A stretch of DNA of 18,277 bases from CAYNTS01 sp964400495. Lineage in GTDB: Bacteria > Fidelibacterota > Marinisomatia > SCGC-AAA003-L08 > D37C17. The stretch spans positions 1-18,277 of the forward strand of contig CAYNTS010000042.1 in NCBI GenBank assembly GCA_964400495.1, in the 5' to 3' direction. The notes under the pieces are model-generated. The model saw nothing but the letters and a program-made list of their open reading frames with translations, searched no databases and had not been told where the DNA came from. Within the stretch, counting starts at the first letter, position 1, and each line of letters begins with the position of its first letter. A program made the position numbers and the translations under genes. Shown here piece by piece: positions 1 through 8,269 of this stretch.

Positions 1-682
1 GAATTGTTTTTCGGTTCCAGTTCCATCTAACTACTTGTGGTTTTCTCCATAAATATGGATTTGGTACTACCAAGATATGAACCAATCGTGTAAATGGAAA
101 TAACATTAAAATTGCAAATGCACCAAAAATGTGAAGTTTTACATTAAAAGGCATTGAAGTAACGAATTCCATTTGTGGTGTAAATGAGAAAATTGACCAA
201 ATGTAAGGCGACATTGAAGTTGCAAACCAAGAACTACCCCAAGAGTAAAGTACTGCAGTTAATAACCCAGTTATAACTTGTACTAAAATCATCGAGAGGA
301 CTATCCAGTCCATTGTACTGGTAACAATTTTTGCTTTGGAATCAGTGAGCCGTCGTACAAAAATATTCACTAGTCCAATTAGGGCAAAAAGACCACCGAC
401 AAACGCGGTTGTTTCTAAAATATAGAGTCGCGAAATATTTGAATTCCACGCCAATACTGAACTTGGCAATAAGAAAGCAATTAAGTGACCAAAAAATAAA
501 AAGATAATTCCAAAGTGGAATGGTACCAATGCCCAAAAGTGCATTTTGTTTTCAAGAAATTGAGATGATAAACTGGAATAACTAAAAGGTTTACCAAAGT
601 ATCGTTTTAGTGAAAACAACACAAATACAGTTATGGATACATAGGGAAATACAGTAAAAAATATTTCGTTTAAATAATTCAT
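1..682 (-). CDS. narI: Respiratory nitrate reductase gamma subunit NarI (cytochrome b), 3' end outside window
   Basis: Membrane diheme cytochrome b that passes quinol electrons to NarH. I translated 227 codons from the ATG at 682-680 with no stop before the window edge; the E. coli protein is 225 aa, so little is likely missing. Five hydrophobic segments are visible. The heme ligand histidines are in the expected places: His56 and His66 in the segment FHFGIIFLFFGH, and His184 and His202 in VKLHIFGAF...RLVHI, an 18-residue spacing like the E. coli pair 187/205. The start overlaps the narJ stop by four bases (ATGA), which implies translational coupling, and GAGGAT lies 5 nt upstream of the ATG. 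As last visible gene of the nar operon it should be co-transcribed with narGHJ. Whether a nitrate/nitrite transporter (NarK) follows cannot be seen. Confidence 0.95.
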   Translation of the reverse strand, partial: MNYLNEIFFTVFPYVSITVFVLFSLKRYFGKPFSYSSLSSQFLENKMHFWALVPFHFGIIFLFFGHLIAFLLPSSVLAWNSNISRLYILETTAFVGGLFALIGLVNIFVRRLTDSKAKIVTSTMDWIVLSMILVQVITGLLTAVLYSWGSSWFATSMSPYIWSIFSFTPQMEFVTSMPFNVKLHIFGAFAILMLFPFTRLVHILVVPNPYLWRKPQVVRWNWNRKTI

Positions 683-1215
683 GATTCATCCTCAATTATA
701 TGATAATTTTCTGTTAAAAATTGTTCTAAAGCCAATAGCGGGTGAGAAAACACATTTTCCTCGGGTACCGCTGTTTTAATTTTATTAAGTGCAGGTAAAA
801 CCGTTTTTGAAACTAATTTATCAGCTTGTTCAGATTCTTGTGTGCTTAGCAACTTTAGAATATGACTCAAATGATCAGGCAGTTCAATATGCTCTGCAAT
901 ACCATTTTTACGAAGTTGATCTCGCATCTTTGCAAGAAACTCACCTCTGTCGTACCCCTCACCAAAGAGATGCCAACCCAAATCCAAACATGAATCTGGG
1001 TTCATATCAAATGTTTTGGTAAACAGTTCTTCAATATCTGAAACAGCTAAACCTGATACATGATTTTCAAATATATTTGCAGGGTTTGTATTTTCATTAT
1101 TCCCAACCCGATTTGCCATTAATTCAACTTTTTGGCTATAGTCTGAACTCGGATAAGTAAATACATCAGCAAACAAATTGCATATATCAGATTTTTGCAC
1201 TGCTACATCTTGCAT
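679..1215 (-). CDS. narJ: Nitrate reductase assembly chaperone NarJ
   Basis: A TorD/DmsD-family chaperone of 178 aa that is not part of the final enzyme; in the family it binds apo-NarG and assists Mo-cofactor and Fe-S insertion before membrane docking to NarI. The diagnostic NarJ core is clear around residues 66-120: TKTFDMNPDSCLDLGWHLFGE, then YDRG, then a conserved ELPDHL stretch. At 178 aa it is short compared with E. coli NarJ (236 aa) but within the range of bacterial homologues; the missing part is mostly the C-terminal tail. It starts 3 nt after the narH stop and overlaps the narI start, so it is tightly embedded in the operon. GAGG lies about 11 nt upstream of the ATG. Confidence 0.95.
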   Translation of the reverse strand: MQDVAVQKSDICNLFADVFTYPSSDYSQKVELMANRVGNNENTNPANIFENHVSGLAVSDIEELFTKTFDMNPDSCLDLGWHLFGEGYDRGEFLAKMRDQLRKNGIAEHIELPDHLSHILKLLSTQESEQADKLVSKTVLPALNKIKTAVPEENVFSHPLLALEQFLTENYHIIEDES

Positions 1216-1218
1216 TGT

Positions 1219-2709
1219 TTAGAGACCTCGTTTAGGTTTTTCTTTAAATCCAAACCCAGCAGATTGTTTATATTCAAGAGGATCATCCATCATTTCGATA
1301 GCTTCTTCACGATGTGCAGGAGGGATTATAAATCTATCTTCTAATGTTGCAATAGAAGTTAAATTATAAATACCTTCGGCTTCATCTACTGTACAATCAG
1401 CAGCTTTAAGCATTATTTCTGCTTCTTCCATTGGAATATCACCCACTGTAACTGCCCGTCTATATGTTCGCACAGCCATTTGTTTTTTAAGCACATATTC
1501 CATTTTACCTTTATCACCAGCAGCAAATAGATTACTTAGAAATTCAATTGGTGCTCTTGCTTGGTCAAATCCGGCAAACAAATCTTCAGAAAGATTTTTT
1601 CGAGTATCACCATCCATTGCTGAAATAACAGGCAACATAGGTGGTACATAGAAAAGCATAGGTAATGTTCGATATTCAATATGAGGTGGCAATGCCATTT
1701 TCCACACTTTAACGAACTTGTACACAGGAGATTCCTGTGCAGCTTGAATTGTGTGCTCATGAATTCCATTTGCTTTTGCTTGTGCAATAACTTCTGGGTC
1801 ATGAGGATCTAAAATCATATCACGTTGAGCATCAATGAGTTCCTGATCAGTTTTTCCAGCAGTTGCTTCTATTTTGTCTGCATCATAAAGCAGTACACCT
1901 AAGTACCGAATTCGTCCAACACACGAGTGGAAACATGCTGGTGCTTGTCCTGTTTCAACACGTGGGAAACAAAGTATACATTTTTCTGATTTTCCTGTAC
2001 TCCAATTGTAATATGTCTTTTTATATGGGCAAGCTGAGACACATGATCTCCAAGATCGACATCGTTCTTGGTCTAGTAGCACAATACCATCTTCACCACG
2101 TTTATACAATGCACCTGAAGGGCAAGAAGCAACACATGCTGGATTTAAACAATGATTACAAATTCGTGGAAAATAAAAGAATACCAACCGCTCAATTGCA
2201 AATAACTGCCGTTTTTGTTCTTCAGAAAGAACATCCAAATTTGGATCATTTTTGGCATATAATGAAGAACCACCCAAATCATCATCCCAGTTTGGACCTG
2301 CTTCTACATCAATGTATTCACCTGTAACCATTGATTTTGGCATAGCAGTAGGTTGGTCATCACCAGCCGGAGCATTAAATAGATTTTGATAATCATACGT
2401 CCATGGCTCATAATAATCATCCATTGTTGGCATGTGTGGATTATGGAAAATATTTGGTACAATCTTTGATTTGCTCGTCGATTTTAAACCAAGCTTACCA
2501 TTATTTACTTCCCAACCACCTTTGTATTTATCTTGGTCTTCCCATTTTGTAGGGAAACCAGTTCCAGGTTTGGTTTCTACGTTATTCCACCACATGTATT
2601 CAGTACCTTTTCGGTCTGTCCAAATATTTTTACACGCAATACTACATGTATGACATCCAATACATTTGTCTAAGTGAAACACCATTGATATTTGACTACG
2701 AATATCCAT
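1219..2709 (-). CDS. narH: Respiratory nitrate reductase beta subunit NarH (Fe-S electron transfer)
   Basis: Carries the chain of four Fe-S clusters between NarI hemes and NarG. Cys groups appear in the canonical order: CIGCHTCSIACK near the N-terminus, CNHCLNPACVASCP, CRSWRSCVSACP, and a final CILC...C...C group. The Trp in CRSWRSC replaces a Cys, as in E. coli NarH, where it gives a [3Fe-4S] cluster. A longer frame opens at a TTG (2715), but I chose the ATG at 2709: AAGGA sits 8 nt before this ATG and only 2 nt before the TTG, and the resulting start MDIRSQ aligns with E. coli MKIRSQ, placing the first Cys at residue 16 in both. The product is 496 aa against 512 in E. coli. It begins 19 nt after the narG stop. 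Confidence 0.96.
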   Translation of the reverse strand: MDIRSQISMVFHLDKCIGCHTCSIACKNIWTDRKGTEYMWWNNVETKPGTGFPTKWEDQDKYKGGWEVNNGKLGLKSTSKSKIVPNIFHNPHMPTMDDYYEPWTYDYQNLFNAPAGDDQPTAMPKSMVTGEYIDVEAGPNWDDDLGGSSLYAKNDPNLDVLSEEQKRQLFAIERLVFFYFPRICNHCLNPACVASCPSGALYKRGEDGIVLLDQERCRSWRSCVSACPYKKTYYNWSTGKSEKCILCFPRVETGQAPACFHSCVGRIRYLGVLLYDADKIEATAGKTDQELIDAQRDMILDPHDPEVIAQAKANGIHEHTIQAAQESPVYKFVKVWKMALPPHIEYRTLPMLFYVPPMLPVISAMDGDTRKNLSEDLFAGFDQARAPIEFLSNLFAAGDKGKMEYVLKKQMAVRTYRRAVTVGDIPMEEAEIMLKAADCTVDEAEGIYNLTSIATLEDRFIIPPAHREEAIEMMDDPLEYKQSAGFGFKEKPKRGL

Positions 2710-2728
2710 CTTCAAAATCCTTTTCTAA

Positions 2729-5700
2729 TTACCATTTAAGTTCTGGAAGTTTTCGAACCAGAATATGAGTATCTCTATTATTTCCAACTGGTCCCCAATA
2801 ATTAAAGTGATATGTAAATTGCCCATATCCACCTACCATTAAGTTTGGTTTTAGACGAGTTCGTGTTAAACTATTATGACCACCGCCACGCCTATTACCA
2901 CGAATGGGTGATTTTGGTACAGAGTATGTTCGTTCAGGTGAGTGGTATTGAATACAAATTCCACCAGGAATTCTTGCACTCACACATGCACGTGTTACAA
3001 CCACACCATTGTCATTATACACTTCAACCCAATCATTATCCACAATACCAATATCTTCAGCATCTTTATCATTCATCCAAAGTGGTTCAACGCCCCGTGA
3101 CAAAGTTGTCATTCTGTGATTATCACCATATGTTGAGTGAATATGCCATTTTCCGTGAGGTGTTAAATAATTCAACTGTTTTGTCTCAGGCACTTCTTTA
3201 CTGAAGTTAATATCTGAAAATTGTTGTACACCTGGTTTTGATTTATATGTTGGAAAATGTTCACCAAATTGAATATACCCAGGATGATCTAAATAGTAAT
3301 GTTGACGTCCAGAGAGTGTTCTCCATGGAACCAACTTTTCCTTATTGTAGGTAAACGGAGAGTATGCTCGACCATCGGTTACTAATCCAGACCACATTGG
3401 GCTATTCACAAATCGCCTTGGTTGAGATTGTAAGTCATCGAAGTTAACTCGCATATCTCTACTTTTTTCAACCAAATCAGCAAGTGGAAGTCCCACTTTC
3501 TTTTCCATATTTTTATATGACCGATATGCTAATTCACCGTTAGTAACTGATGCAAGATTAAGCACAGTATTGCACACATGTTTATCTTTCATCAATGATG
3601 GATATTTTTGACCATCAAATTCTACTGTGGGGTGAGTTTCAAGCATTTCGTCATAGAAATCGTCAATTGCATAACTCGTGCCATGTGCACCAATACCTTG
3701 ATCTCGTGCACTTCTACCAAATGATATATATTGATTATATAAATTTTTATAATCACGTTTTACAATTTTAAGTCCCGGCATTGTTTTGCCTGGAATTGCT
3801 TCAATTTCACCATTAATCCAATCTTTCATTGCTGGTTGAGCAATTTCAGCAGGAGTATCATGAGGCAATGCACCTGCTACTACATCAGTTACTGTTTCTG
3901 GGAAATGTTTTTCAGCAAGTTCGGAGAATTTTTTAGAAATTACTTTAAAAATATCCCAGTCAGATTTTGATTCCCATGCTGGTGGTACCGCTTCAGAAAG
4001 AGGATGAATAAAACTGTGCATATCAGTAGAATTCAAGTCATTCTTTTCATACCATGTTGCAGCTGGTAAAACAATATCAGAATATAAAGCTGAAGTATCC
4101 ATTCGGAAGTTAAGGTCAACAACCAAGTCCATCTTTCCTTGTGGTACTTTATCGTGCCATGTAACTTCTTTTACAGAATCTTTTGCAAAATTACTGTCAC
4201 CAATATGATTTTTATGTGTACCAAGATAATGGTCAAGGAAATATTCATGCCCTTTAGCACTAGACATTAAGGCATTACCCCTCCAAATAAACCAAACACG
4301 TGGCCAGTTGTCTTCACAATCTGGGTCTTCGACAGAAAATTGAAGTTCTTTCTTTTTCAATTGGTCAACAATGTATGCTTTTAATTGCGCTTCATCATCT
4401 GAACCAGTTGCTTTTTTAGCTTCTTCAATTAAGTCTAATGGATTTTTATTAAACTGAGGATAGAATGGTAGCCAACCATTTCGTACCGCTTTAATTTGCG
4501 TATCAATTGTATGGCCTTGAGCAAATGTATTTTCTTTATTACCTTTTGGTACAGTGTGATAATCTGTAAACTCTTTTTCATATCTCCACTGATCAGTGTG
4601 AACATAATGCCAACTTGGTGCGTTCTGTAATCGTTGACCATCCACCCAGTCTTTACCAAGTGCAATTGAACCCCAAGATTCACCGGGAGCTAATTTTTCT
4701 TGTCCAACATAGTGAGCTAAACCACCACCATTTACACCAACACATCCACACAACATTAATGCATGAATACCTGCTCTGTACATAAGGTTACCATGATACC
4801 AGTGATTGATACCTGCACCTATAATAATAGTACATTTACCGTTTGTATGCACGGCAGTTGAACCCCATTCTCGAGCAAATTTGATTAAATTATCACGTGA
4901 TAAACCAGTATATTTTTCTGACCATGCTGGAGTGTAAGGTAATGAATCATCATTATAATCAGTTGGGTAATCACCCTCTAAATCACGATTCACACCATAT
5001 TGAGCCATTAGTAAATCATAAATTGTTGCAACAACTACTTCTGAGCCATCAGCAGATATAATATTTTTCGTTGGAACACCTCTAAATCTATCTGTGTCTC
5101 CTCCAAAATCATCAAATCGAACTTGCACAACACCATCATTATTTTCTAATGTTGTTAACGCAGGATTAATTTCAGAATTATCAAGCTCATCTTTTAATTC
5201 GAGATTCCAATTGCCCTGTTTTTCATCCCATCTGTGACCAACCGTACCTTTTGGCATTTTAATAGAATTAGTTTCAGTATCCCACATCAAGAATTTCCAC
5301 TCACCATTAGTAACATCTTTATATGGTGTTGTTCGGTTTGCCCGCAACATTTGTCCGGCTTCAAAATGATCACCATTTTGAGTTAACTCAACCAATAATG
5401 GAGAATCTGTAAATTGTTTTGTGTAATCAATAAAATAAGGGGTTTGTTTTTGGTGATGGAATTCAGTCAATAAAACATGATTTACTGCCATCCACCAAGC
5501 ACCATCTTGTCCTGCATTAATAGACATCCACTCATCAGCATATTTTGCAACTTGGTTAAAGTCAGGTGCAAATACAACCATTTTAGTACCATTGTGTCGA
5601 GACTCAGCTGCAAAGTGACAATCTGGTGTACGAGTCATATTTAGGTTTGAGCCCATAACTGCAAGCATTTTAGCATTATACCAATCAGCAGATTCGTTTA

Positions 5701-6379
5701 CATCTGTTTGTTCACCCCACGCTTCTGGAGAAGCATTTGGTAAATCACAATACCAATCGTAGAATGATAAAGAAACACCACCCATAAGTTGAAGCATTCG
5801 AGAACCAGCAGCATAACTCACCATTGACATCGCAGGGATAGGTGAAAACCCAGTGATTCTATCTGGGCCATGTTTTTGGATTGTATACACATTTGCTGCC
5901 GCAATTATTTCAAGAACCGTATCCCAACTTGCTCTACGGAATCCACCTTTACCACGAGCTTTTTGCCATCCTTTACGTAATGTTGGATTTTCAACCATTG
6001 ATTTCCACGCATCTACTGGATCATCATGATTTGCTCTAGCTTCATTCCATGTATCAACAAGGGTACCACGAACATAGGGATATTTCACACGAAGTGGGCT
6101 ATATAAGTACCATGAATAAGAAATACCACGTTGACAACCACGAGGTTCATATGCAGGGAGACCATGTTCCAATTTTGGATAATCCAATCCTTGCATTTCC
6201 CAGGTTACAATCCCATCTTTTACATGGATATTCCACGTACAAGATCCTGTACAGTTAACACCGTGTGTACTTCTTACAATTTTGTCATACTGCCAACGAT
6301 TACGATAAAATTCTTCCCACTGCCTTTGCTGTGGAACCACATCGTCTCTTACCCAGTTATTCTTTGTTAAATCACTCAT
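2729..6379 (-). CDS. narG: Respiratory nitrate reductase alpha subunit NarG (Mo-bisMGD catalytic)
   Basis: Catalytic subunit reducing nitrate to nitrite, 1216 aa (E. coli 1247). The FS0 [4Fe-4S] site is seen as His39, Cys43, Cys47 and Cys82 in STHGVNCTGSC...PRGCQRG. The Mo-ligand aspartate is Asp212 in the DWYCDLP motif, matching Asp222 in E. coli crystal numbering. Other strongly conserved blocks include GFSPIPAMSMVSYAAG, GAGINHWYH, YSDIVLPAATWYEK and WRTLSGRQHYYLDHP. There is no twin-arginine signal peptide, so the enzyme should face the cytoplasm. AAGGAT lies 5 nt before the ATG. It follows the cytochrome gene by 31 nt. The close relative NxrA (cytoplasmic nitrite oxidoreductase) shares these motifs, so direction of catalysis is assigned from similarity, not proven. 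Confidence 0.97.
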   Translation of the reverse strand: MSDLTKNNWVRDDVVPQQRQWEEFYRNRWQYDKIVRSTHGVNCTGSCTWNIHVKDGIVTWEMQGLDYPKLEHGLPAYEPRGCQRGISYSWYLYSPLRVKYPYVRGTLVDTWNEARANHDDPVDAWKSMVENPTLRKGWQKARGKGGFRRASWDTVLEIIAAANVYTIQKHGPDRITGFSPIPAMSMVSYAAGSRMLQLMGGVSLSFYDWYCDLPNASPEAWGEQTDVNESADWYNAKMLAVMGSNLNMTRTPDCHFAAESRHNGTKMVVFAPDFNQVAKYADEWMSINAGQDGAWWMAVNHVLLTEFHHQKQTPYFIDYTKQFTDSPLLVELTQNGDHFEAGQMLRANRTTPYKDVTNGEWKFLMWDTETNSIKMPKGTVGHRWDEKQGNWNLELKDELDNSEINPALTTLENNDGVVQVRFDDFGGDTDRFRGVPTKNIISADGSEVVVATIYDLLMAQYGVNRDLEGDYPTDYNDDSLPYTPAWSEKYTGLSRDNLIKFAREWGSTAVHTNGKCTIIIGAGINHWYHGNLMYRAGIHALMLCGCVGVNGGGLAHYVGQEKLAPGESWGSIALGKDWVDGQRLQNAPSWHYVHTDQWRYEKEFTDYHTVPKGNKENTFAQGHTIDTQIKAVRNGWLPFYPQFNKNPLDLIEEAKKATGSDDEAQLKAYIVDQLKKKELQFSVEDPDCEDNWPRVWFIWRGNALMSSAKGHEYFLDHYLGTHKNHIGDSNFAKDSVKEVTWHDKVPQGKMDLVVDLNFRMDTSALYSDIVLPAATWYEKNDLNSTDMHSFIHPLSEAVPPAWESKSDWDIFKVISKKFSELAEKHFPETVTDVVAGALPHDTPAEIAQPAMKDWINGEIEAIPGKTMPGLKIVKRDYKNLYNQYISFGRSARDQGIGAHGTSYAIDDFYDEMLETHPTVEFDGQKYPSLMKDKHVCNTVLNLASVTNGELAYRSYKNMEKKVGLPLADLVEKSRDMRVNFDDLQSQPRRFVNSPMWSGLVTDGRAYSPFTYNKEKLVPWRTLSGRQHYYLDHPGYIQFGEHFPTYKSKPGVQQFSDINFSKEVPETKQLNYLTPHGKWHIHSTYGDNHRMTTLSRGVEPLWMNDKDAEDIGIVDNDWVEVYNDNGVVVTRACVSARIPGGICIQYHSPERTYSVPKSPIRGNRRGGGHNSLTRTRLKPNLMVGGYGQFTYHFNYWGPVGNNRDTHILVRKLPELKW

Positions 6380-6410
6380 GAATTATCCTTATTAATGTTT
6401 GAGTAAATAA

Positions 6411-7220
6411 TTATTTGCCAACCATTGGTCGTCGTACAGCTCTAAATCTAAAGCCCCATAAAAGACCAATTAATAGTAACATCACTAATGTACCTACGAC
6501 ACCTCTAATTAAAAACGCACCATAAGAGACCGGTGCGATTTCAGTGTGAATTTCATTTTCGTTATTTAGGAATGCAACTAAGGCATGTATTTCATCTTCA
6601 GTTAATTTTTTATCTGCAAAAATTGGTGCCATTGTTGGTACTGGTGGAGAAATTAACCATCCAGATAACCCGCGTGCACCACCCAAGCGATCTACAACAT
6701 CTGTTAAGTTTACACCTAATTTCCCACCGCCTAATCCAGCCAAACTGTTTACAGCATGACAAGTAATACAGGAAGGTGCACCATTTTCAAATGATGTTGA
6801 ACCTGTAAAATAATCATAGCCTTTTGCTATATCTTCGTCGGTAAATACAATTTCAACAGGGGCTTCTGTTGGTGTTATTGAGGATTGTGTATCAATATAA
6901 TCTAAAATTTGACCAGCAAGTGTTGCATTCATACCTGCTGAAGCAATCATAGGTACACCATTAGATTCTTTAAGTATTTTTTGAGCATACGCATCCCCCG
7001 AAGCCAATACACCAGCAGGGTCAAGCATCCATTTAACAAGCCAGTCACGGTCAGCGCGTTCGCTCACACCTTTTAAATCAGGACCAATAATTTTGCCACC
7101 ACCAATAGTATGACATACCTTGCAATTCTGATTAAAATATTGTTCAACCTCTTTGGCTGACAACATTCCAACTGAAGCAAACAAAAAACCAATAATAATT
7201 AATCTAAAAATTCTTCTCAT
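6411..7220 (-). CDS. Membrane-anchored diheme cytochrome c, NarC-like, first gene of the nar operon
   Basis: A 269-aa protein with an N-terminal signal peptide (positive MRR start, hydrophobic core to about residue 21, ending MLSA), two class I cytochrome c modules and a C-terminal membrane anchor. Heme-binding CxxCH motifs are Cys33-Cys36-His37 and Cys151-Cys154-His155. Likely distal ligands are Met91 or Met97 for the first heme and Met197 (PTMAPIF) for the second. Residues about 235-256 form one transmembrane helix followed by RFRAVRRP, which by the positive-inside rule puts the hemes in the periplasm. Being first in the operon before narGHJI matches Thermus narC, a diheme cytochrome associated with that nitrate reductase complex. 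The role as electron partner of NarI is inferred from context. Nitrobacter-type nitrite oxidoreductase clusters also carry a cytochrome c, so that reading remains open. Confidence 0.9.
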   Translation of the reverse strand: MRRIFRLIIIGFLFASVGMLSAKEVEQYFNQNCKVCHTIGGGKIIGPDLKGVSERADRDWLVKWMLDPAGVLASGDAYAQKILKESNGVPMIASAGMNATLAGQILDYIDTQSSITPTEAPVEIVFTDEDIAKGYDYFTGSTSFENGAPSCITCHAVNSLAGLGGGKLGVNLTDVVDRLGGARGLSGWLISPPVPTMAPIFADKKLTEDEIHALVAFLNNENEIHTEIAPVSYGAFLIRGVVGTLVMLLLIGLLWGFRFRAVRRPMVGK

Positions 7221-7281
7221 TCTTTGATTCCCTTTAAAATCTATAAATTATGTAGATGAACAGGACTCGATTTATGAGTTT

Positions 7282-7295
7282 TAAATCATAATCAA
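7282..7295 (-). promoter_or_regulatory. CRP/FNR-like site upstream of the nar operon
   Basis: On the minus strand the sequence reads TTGAT-TATG-ATTTA, matching 8 of 10 positions of the FNR consensus TTGAT-N4-ATCAA, with one perfect half-site. It lies 62 nt upstream of the cytochrome c start, a reasonable place for an activator of an anaerobic respiration operon. No convincing -10 element at the matching distance was found (CATAAT at 7247-7252 is the nearest candidate and is some 6-7 bp further downstream than expected). Such short AT-rich matches arise by chance, so this is tentative. Confidence 0.35.
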
Positions 7296-7423
7296 GCATG
7301 TAAATTTATGGTTTTAATATCATAAATAAAAAGTAAAATTTATCTTTATACTAATATATCTTCTTTGTGTTTCTTTTTATAGAGGGAAACTTAATAAATA
7401 TTTTTTGTATTATAAGGGATATC

Positions 7424-7462
7424 AAAATAAAAAAGGGTTAAAATATCAAATTTCAACCCTTT
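7424..7462 (-). terminator. Intrinsic terminator of the lpxH-to-lipoprotein operon
   Basis: Read on the minus strand, an 8-bp stem AAAGGGTT/AACCCTTT (arms 7455-7462 and 7432-7439), extended inward by an AAA/TTT after one mismatch, is followed directly by TTTTTTATTTT. It begins 25 nt after the stop of the lipoprotein gene at 7488 and so closes that transcription unit, separating it from the nar operon, which then needs its own promoter in 7221-7423. Confidence 0.85.
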
Positions 7463-7487
7463 CATCTTATATAATATCTGTTCCTAT

Positions 7488-8252
7488 TTATTCTACAGCA
7501 TCCCATCTGATTTCACGGGTAACATATTGCACTGCTTCAGCATCTGGAGTGGGAACTACTGTTTTAAATTCAACGGTTTCTCCGGGTTCAATGCTCGTGT
7601 CTGAGATAACGCCTGAACGATAGACCATTGTTGTACCTTCTACAAATGATGAGTCGGTGTAGAGTGGTAGGGTATTTTCTTCCCATAAATGGTAAATGAT
7701 TCGAGCAAAATCAGCCCGTCGCAATCCTTCATTTTTTACTTTTCCCGTATAAATACGCTTATCAGAATAAATTTCTTCAATTGCATCTCCCATAAAAACT
7801 ACATTTGGTTCAGCGGGTGCAAGTTCATGGATTTCTACCACATGACCTTTATCTATCGTAAGTTGTCCTATTTGAGTTTGCACCAACATTTCATCTGCAT
7901 TTTCAACAATAATAGTTCCTTGAATTAAAGTACCATTTTCTAGTTCAATTTCATGTTTAAGTTGAGGCACCTTTACCAATTTCAAAATATCAGTGCTAAT
8001 ACTAGGTGAATACAATCTGGCTTCATATTCAAGGACTCGTGCTTCCAAATCAATTATTTGCTCTTGAATATCTTCAACCGTTTCTTGGATAGGGTAAAAT
8101 GCTTCTGACGAATCCAAAAAAGGTGTTTCATGATTAACTGAAACATCTGAGTTTGCTGTTTTTAAATCCGATTCAACACTTGGAGCTTTCTTTATAAATA
8201 ATGAGCAACTACTCAAGAGCAATATTACTGTTAATAAAAAAATATTTTTCAT
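7488..8252 (-). CDS. Lipoprotein with coiled coil, SH3-like segment and FxLYD-like domain
   Basis: A 254-aa predicted lipoprotein of unknown function. The N-terminus MKNIFLLTVILLLSSC has a lipobox, with Cys16 as the lipidated residue. Residues about 56-80 form a short acidic coiled coil. Residues about 101-142 (ENGTLIQGTIIVENADEMLV...GQLTI...VVEI) resemble a small beta-barrel of the SH3/Sm-like type, common in FCB surface proteins. Residues about 150-254 contain KVKNEGLRRADFARI and a late IEPGETVEFKTVV stretch, typical of FxLYD-type domains. AAAGGAA precedes the ATG. It starts 17 nt after the upstream secreted-protein stop and is the last gene before a terminator, so it is probably co-transcribed with the four genes to its right. 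Function cannot be assigned; an outer-membrane or periplasmic location is inferred from the lipobox. Confidence 0.85.
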   Translation of the reverse strand: MKNIFLLTVILLLSSCSLFIKKAPSVESDLKTANSDVSVNHETPFLDSSEAFYPIQETVEDIQEQIIDLEARVLEYEARLYSPSISTDILKLVKVPQLKHEIELENGTLIQGTIIVENADEMLVQTQIGQLTIDKGHVVEIHELAPAEPNVVFMGDAIEEIYSDKRIYTGKVKNEGLRRADFARIIYHLWEENTLPLYTDSSFVEGTTMVYRSGVISDTSIEPGETVEFKTVVPTPDAEAVQYVTREIRWDAVE

Positions 8253-8269
8253 GTTCTTCTTTCCTTTGT

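Noticed and set aside
1863..2327. 154-aa plus-strand frame within narH
   Set aside because: Antisense to a fully conserved narH; the translation is rich in His/Leu/Gln with no domain signal. Other such frames inside narG, narJ and the surface genes were dropped for the same reason.
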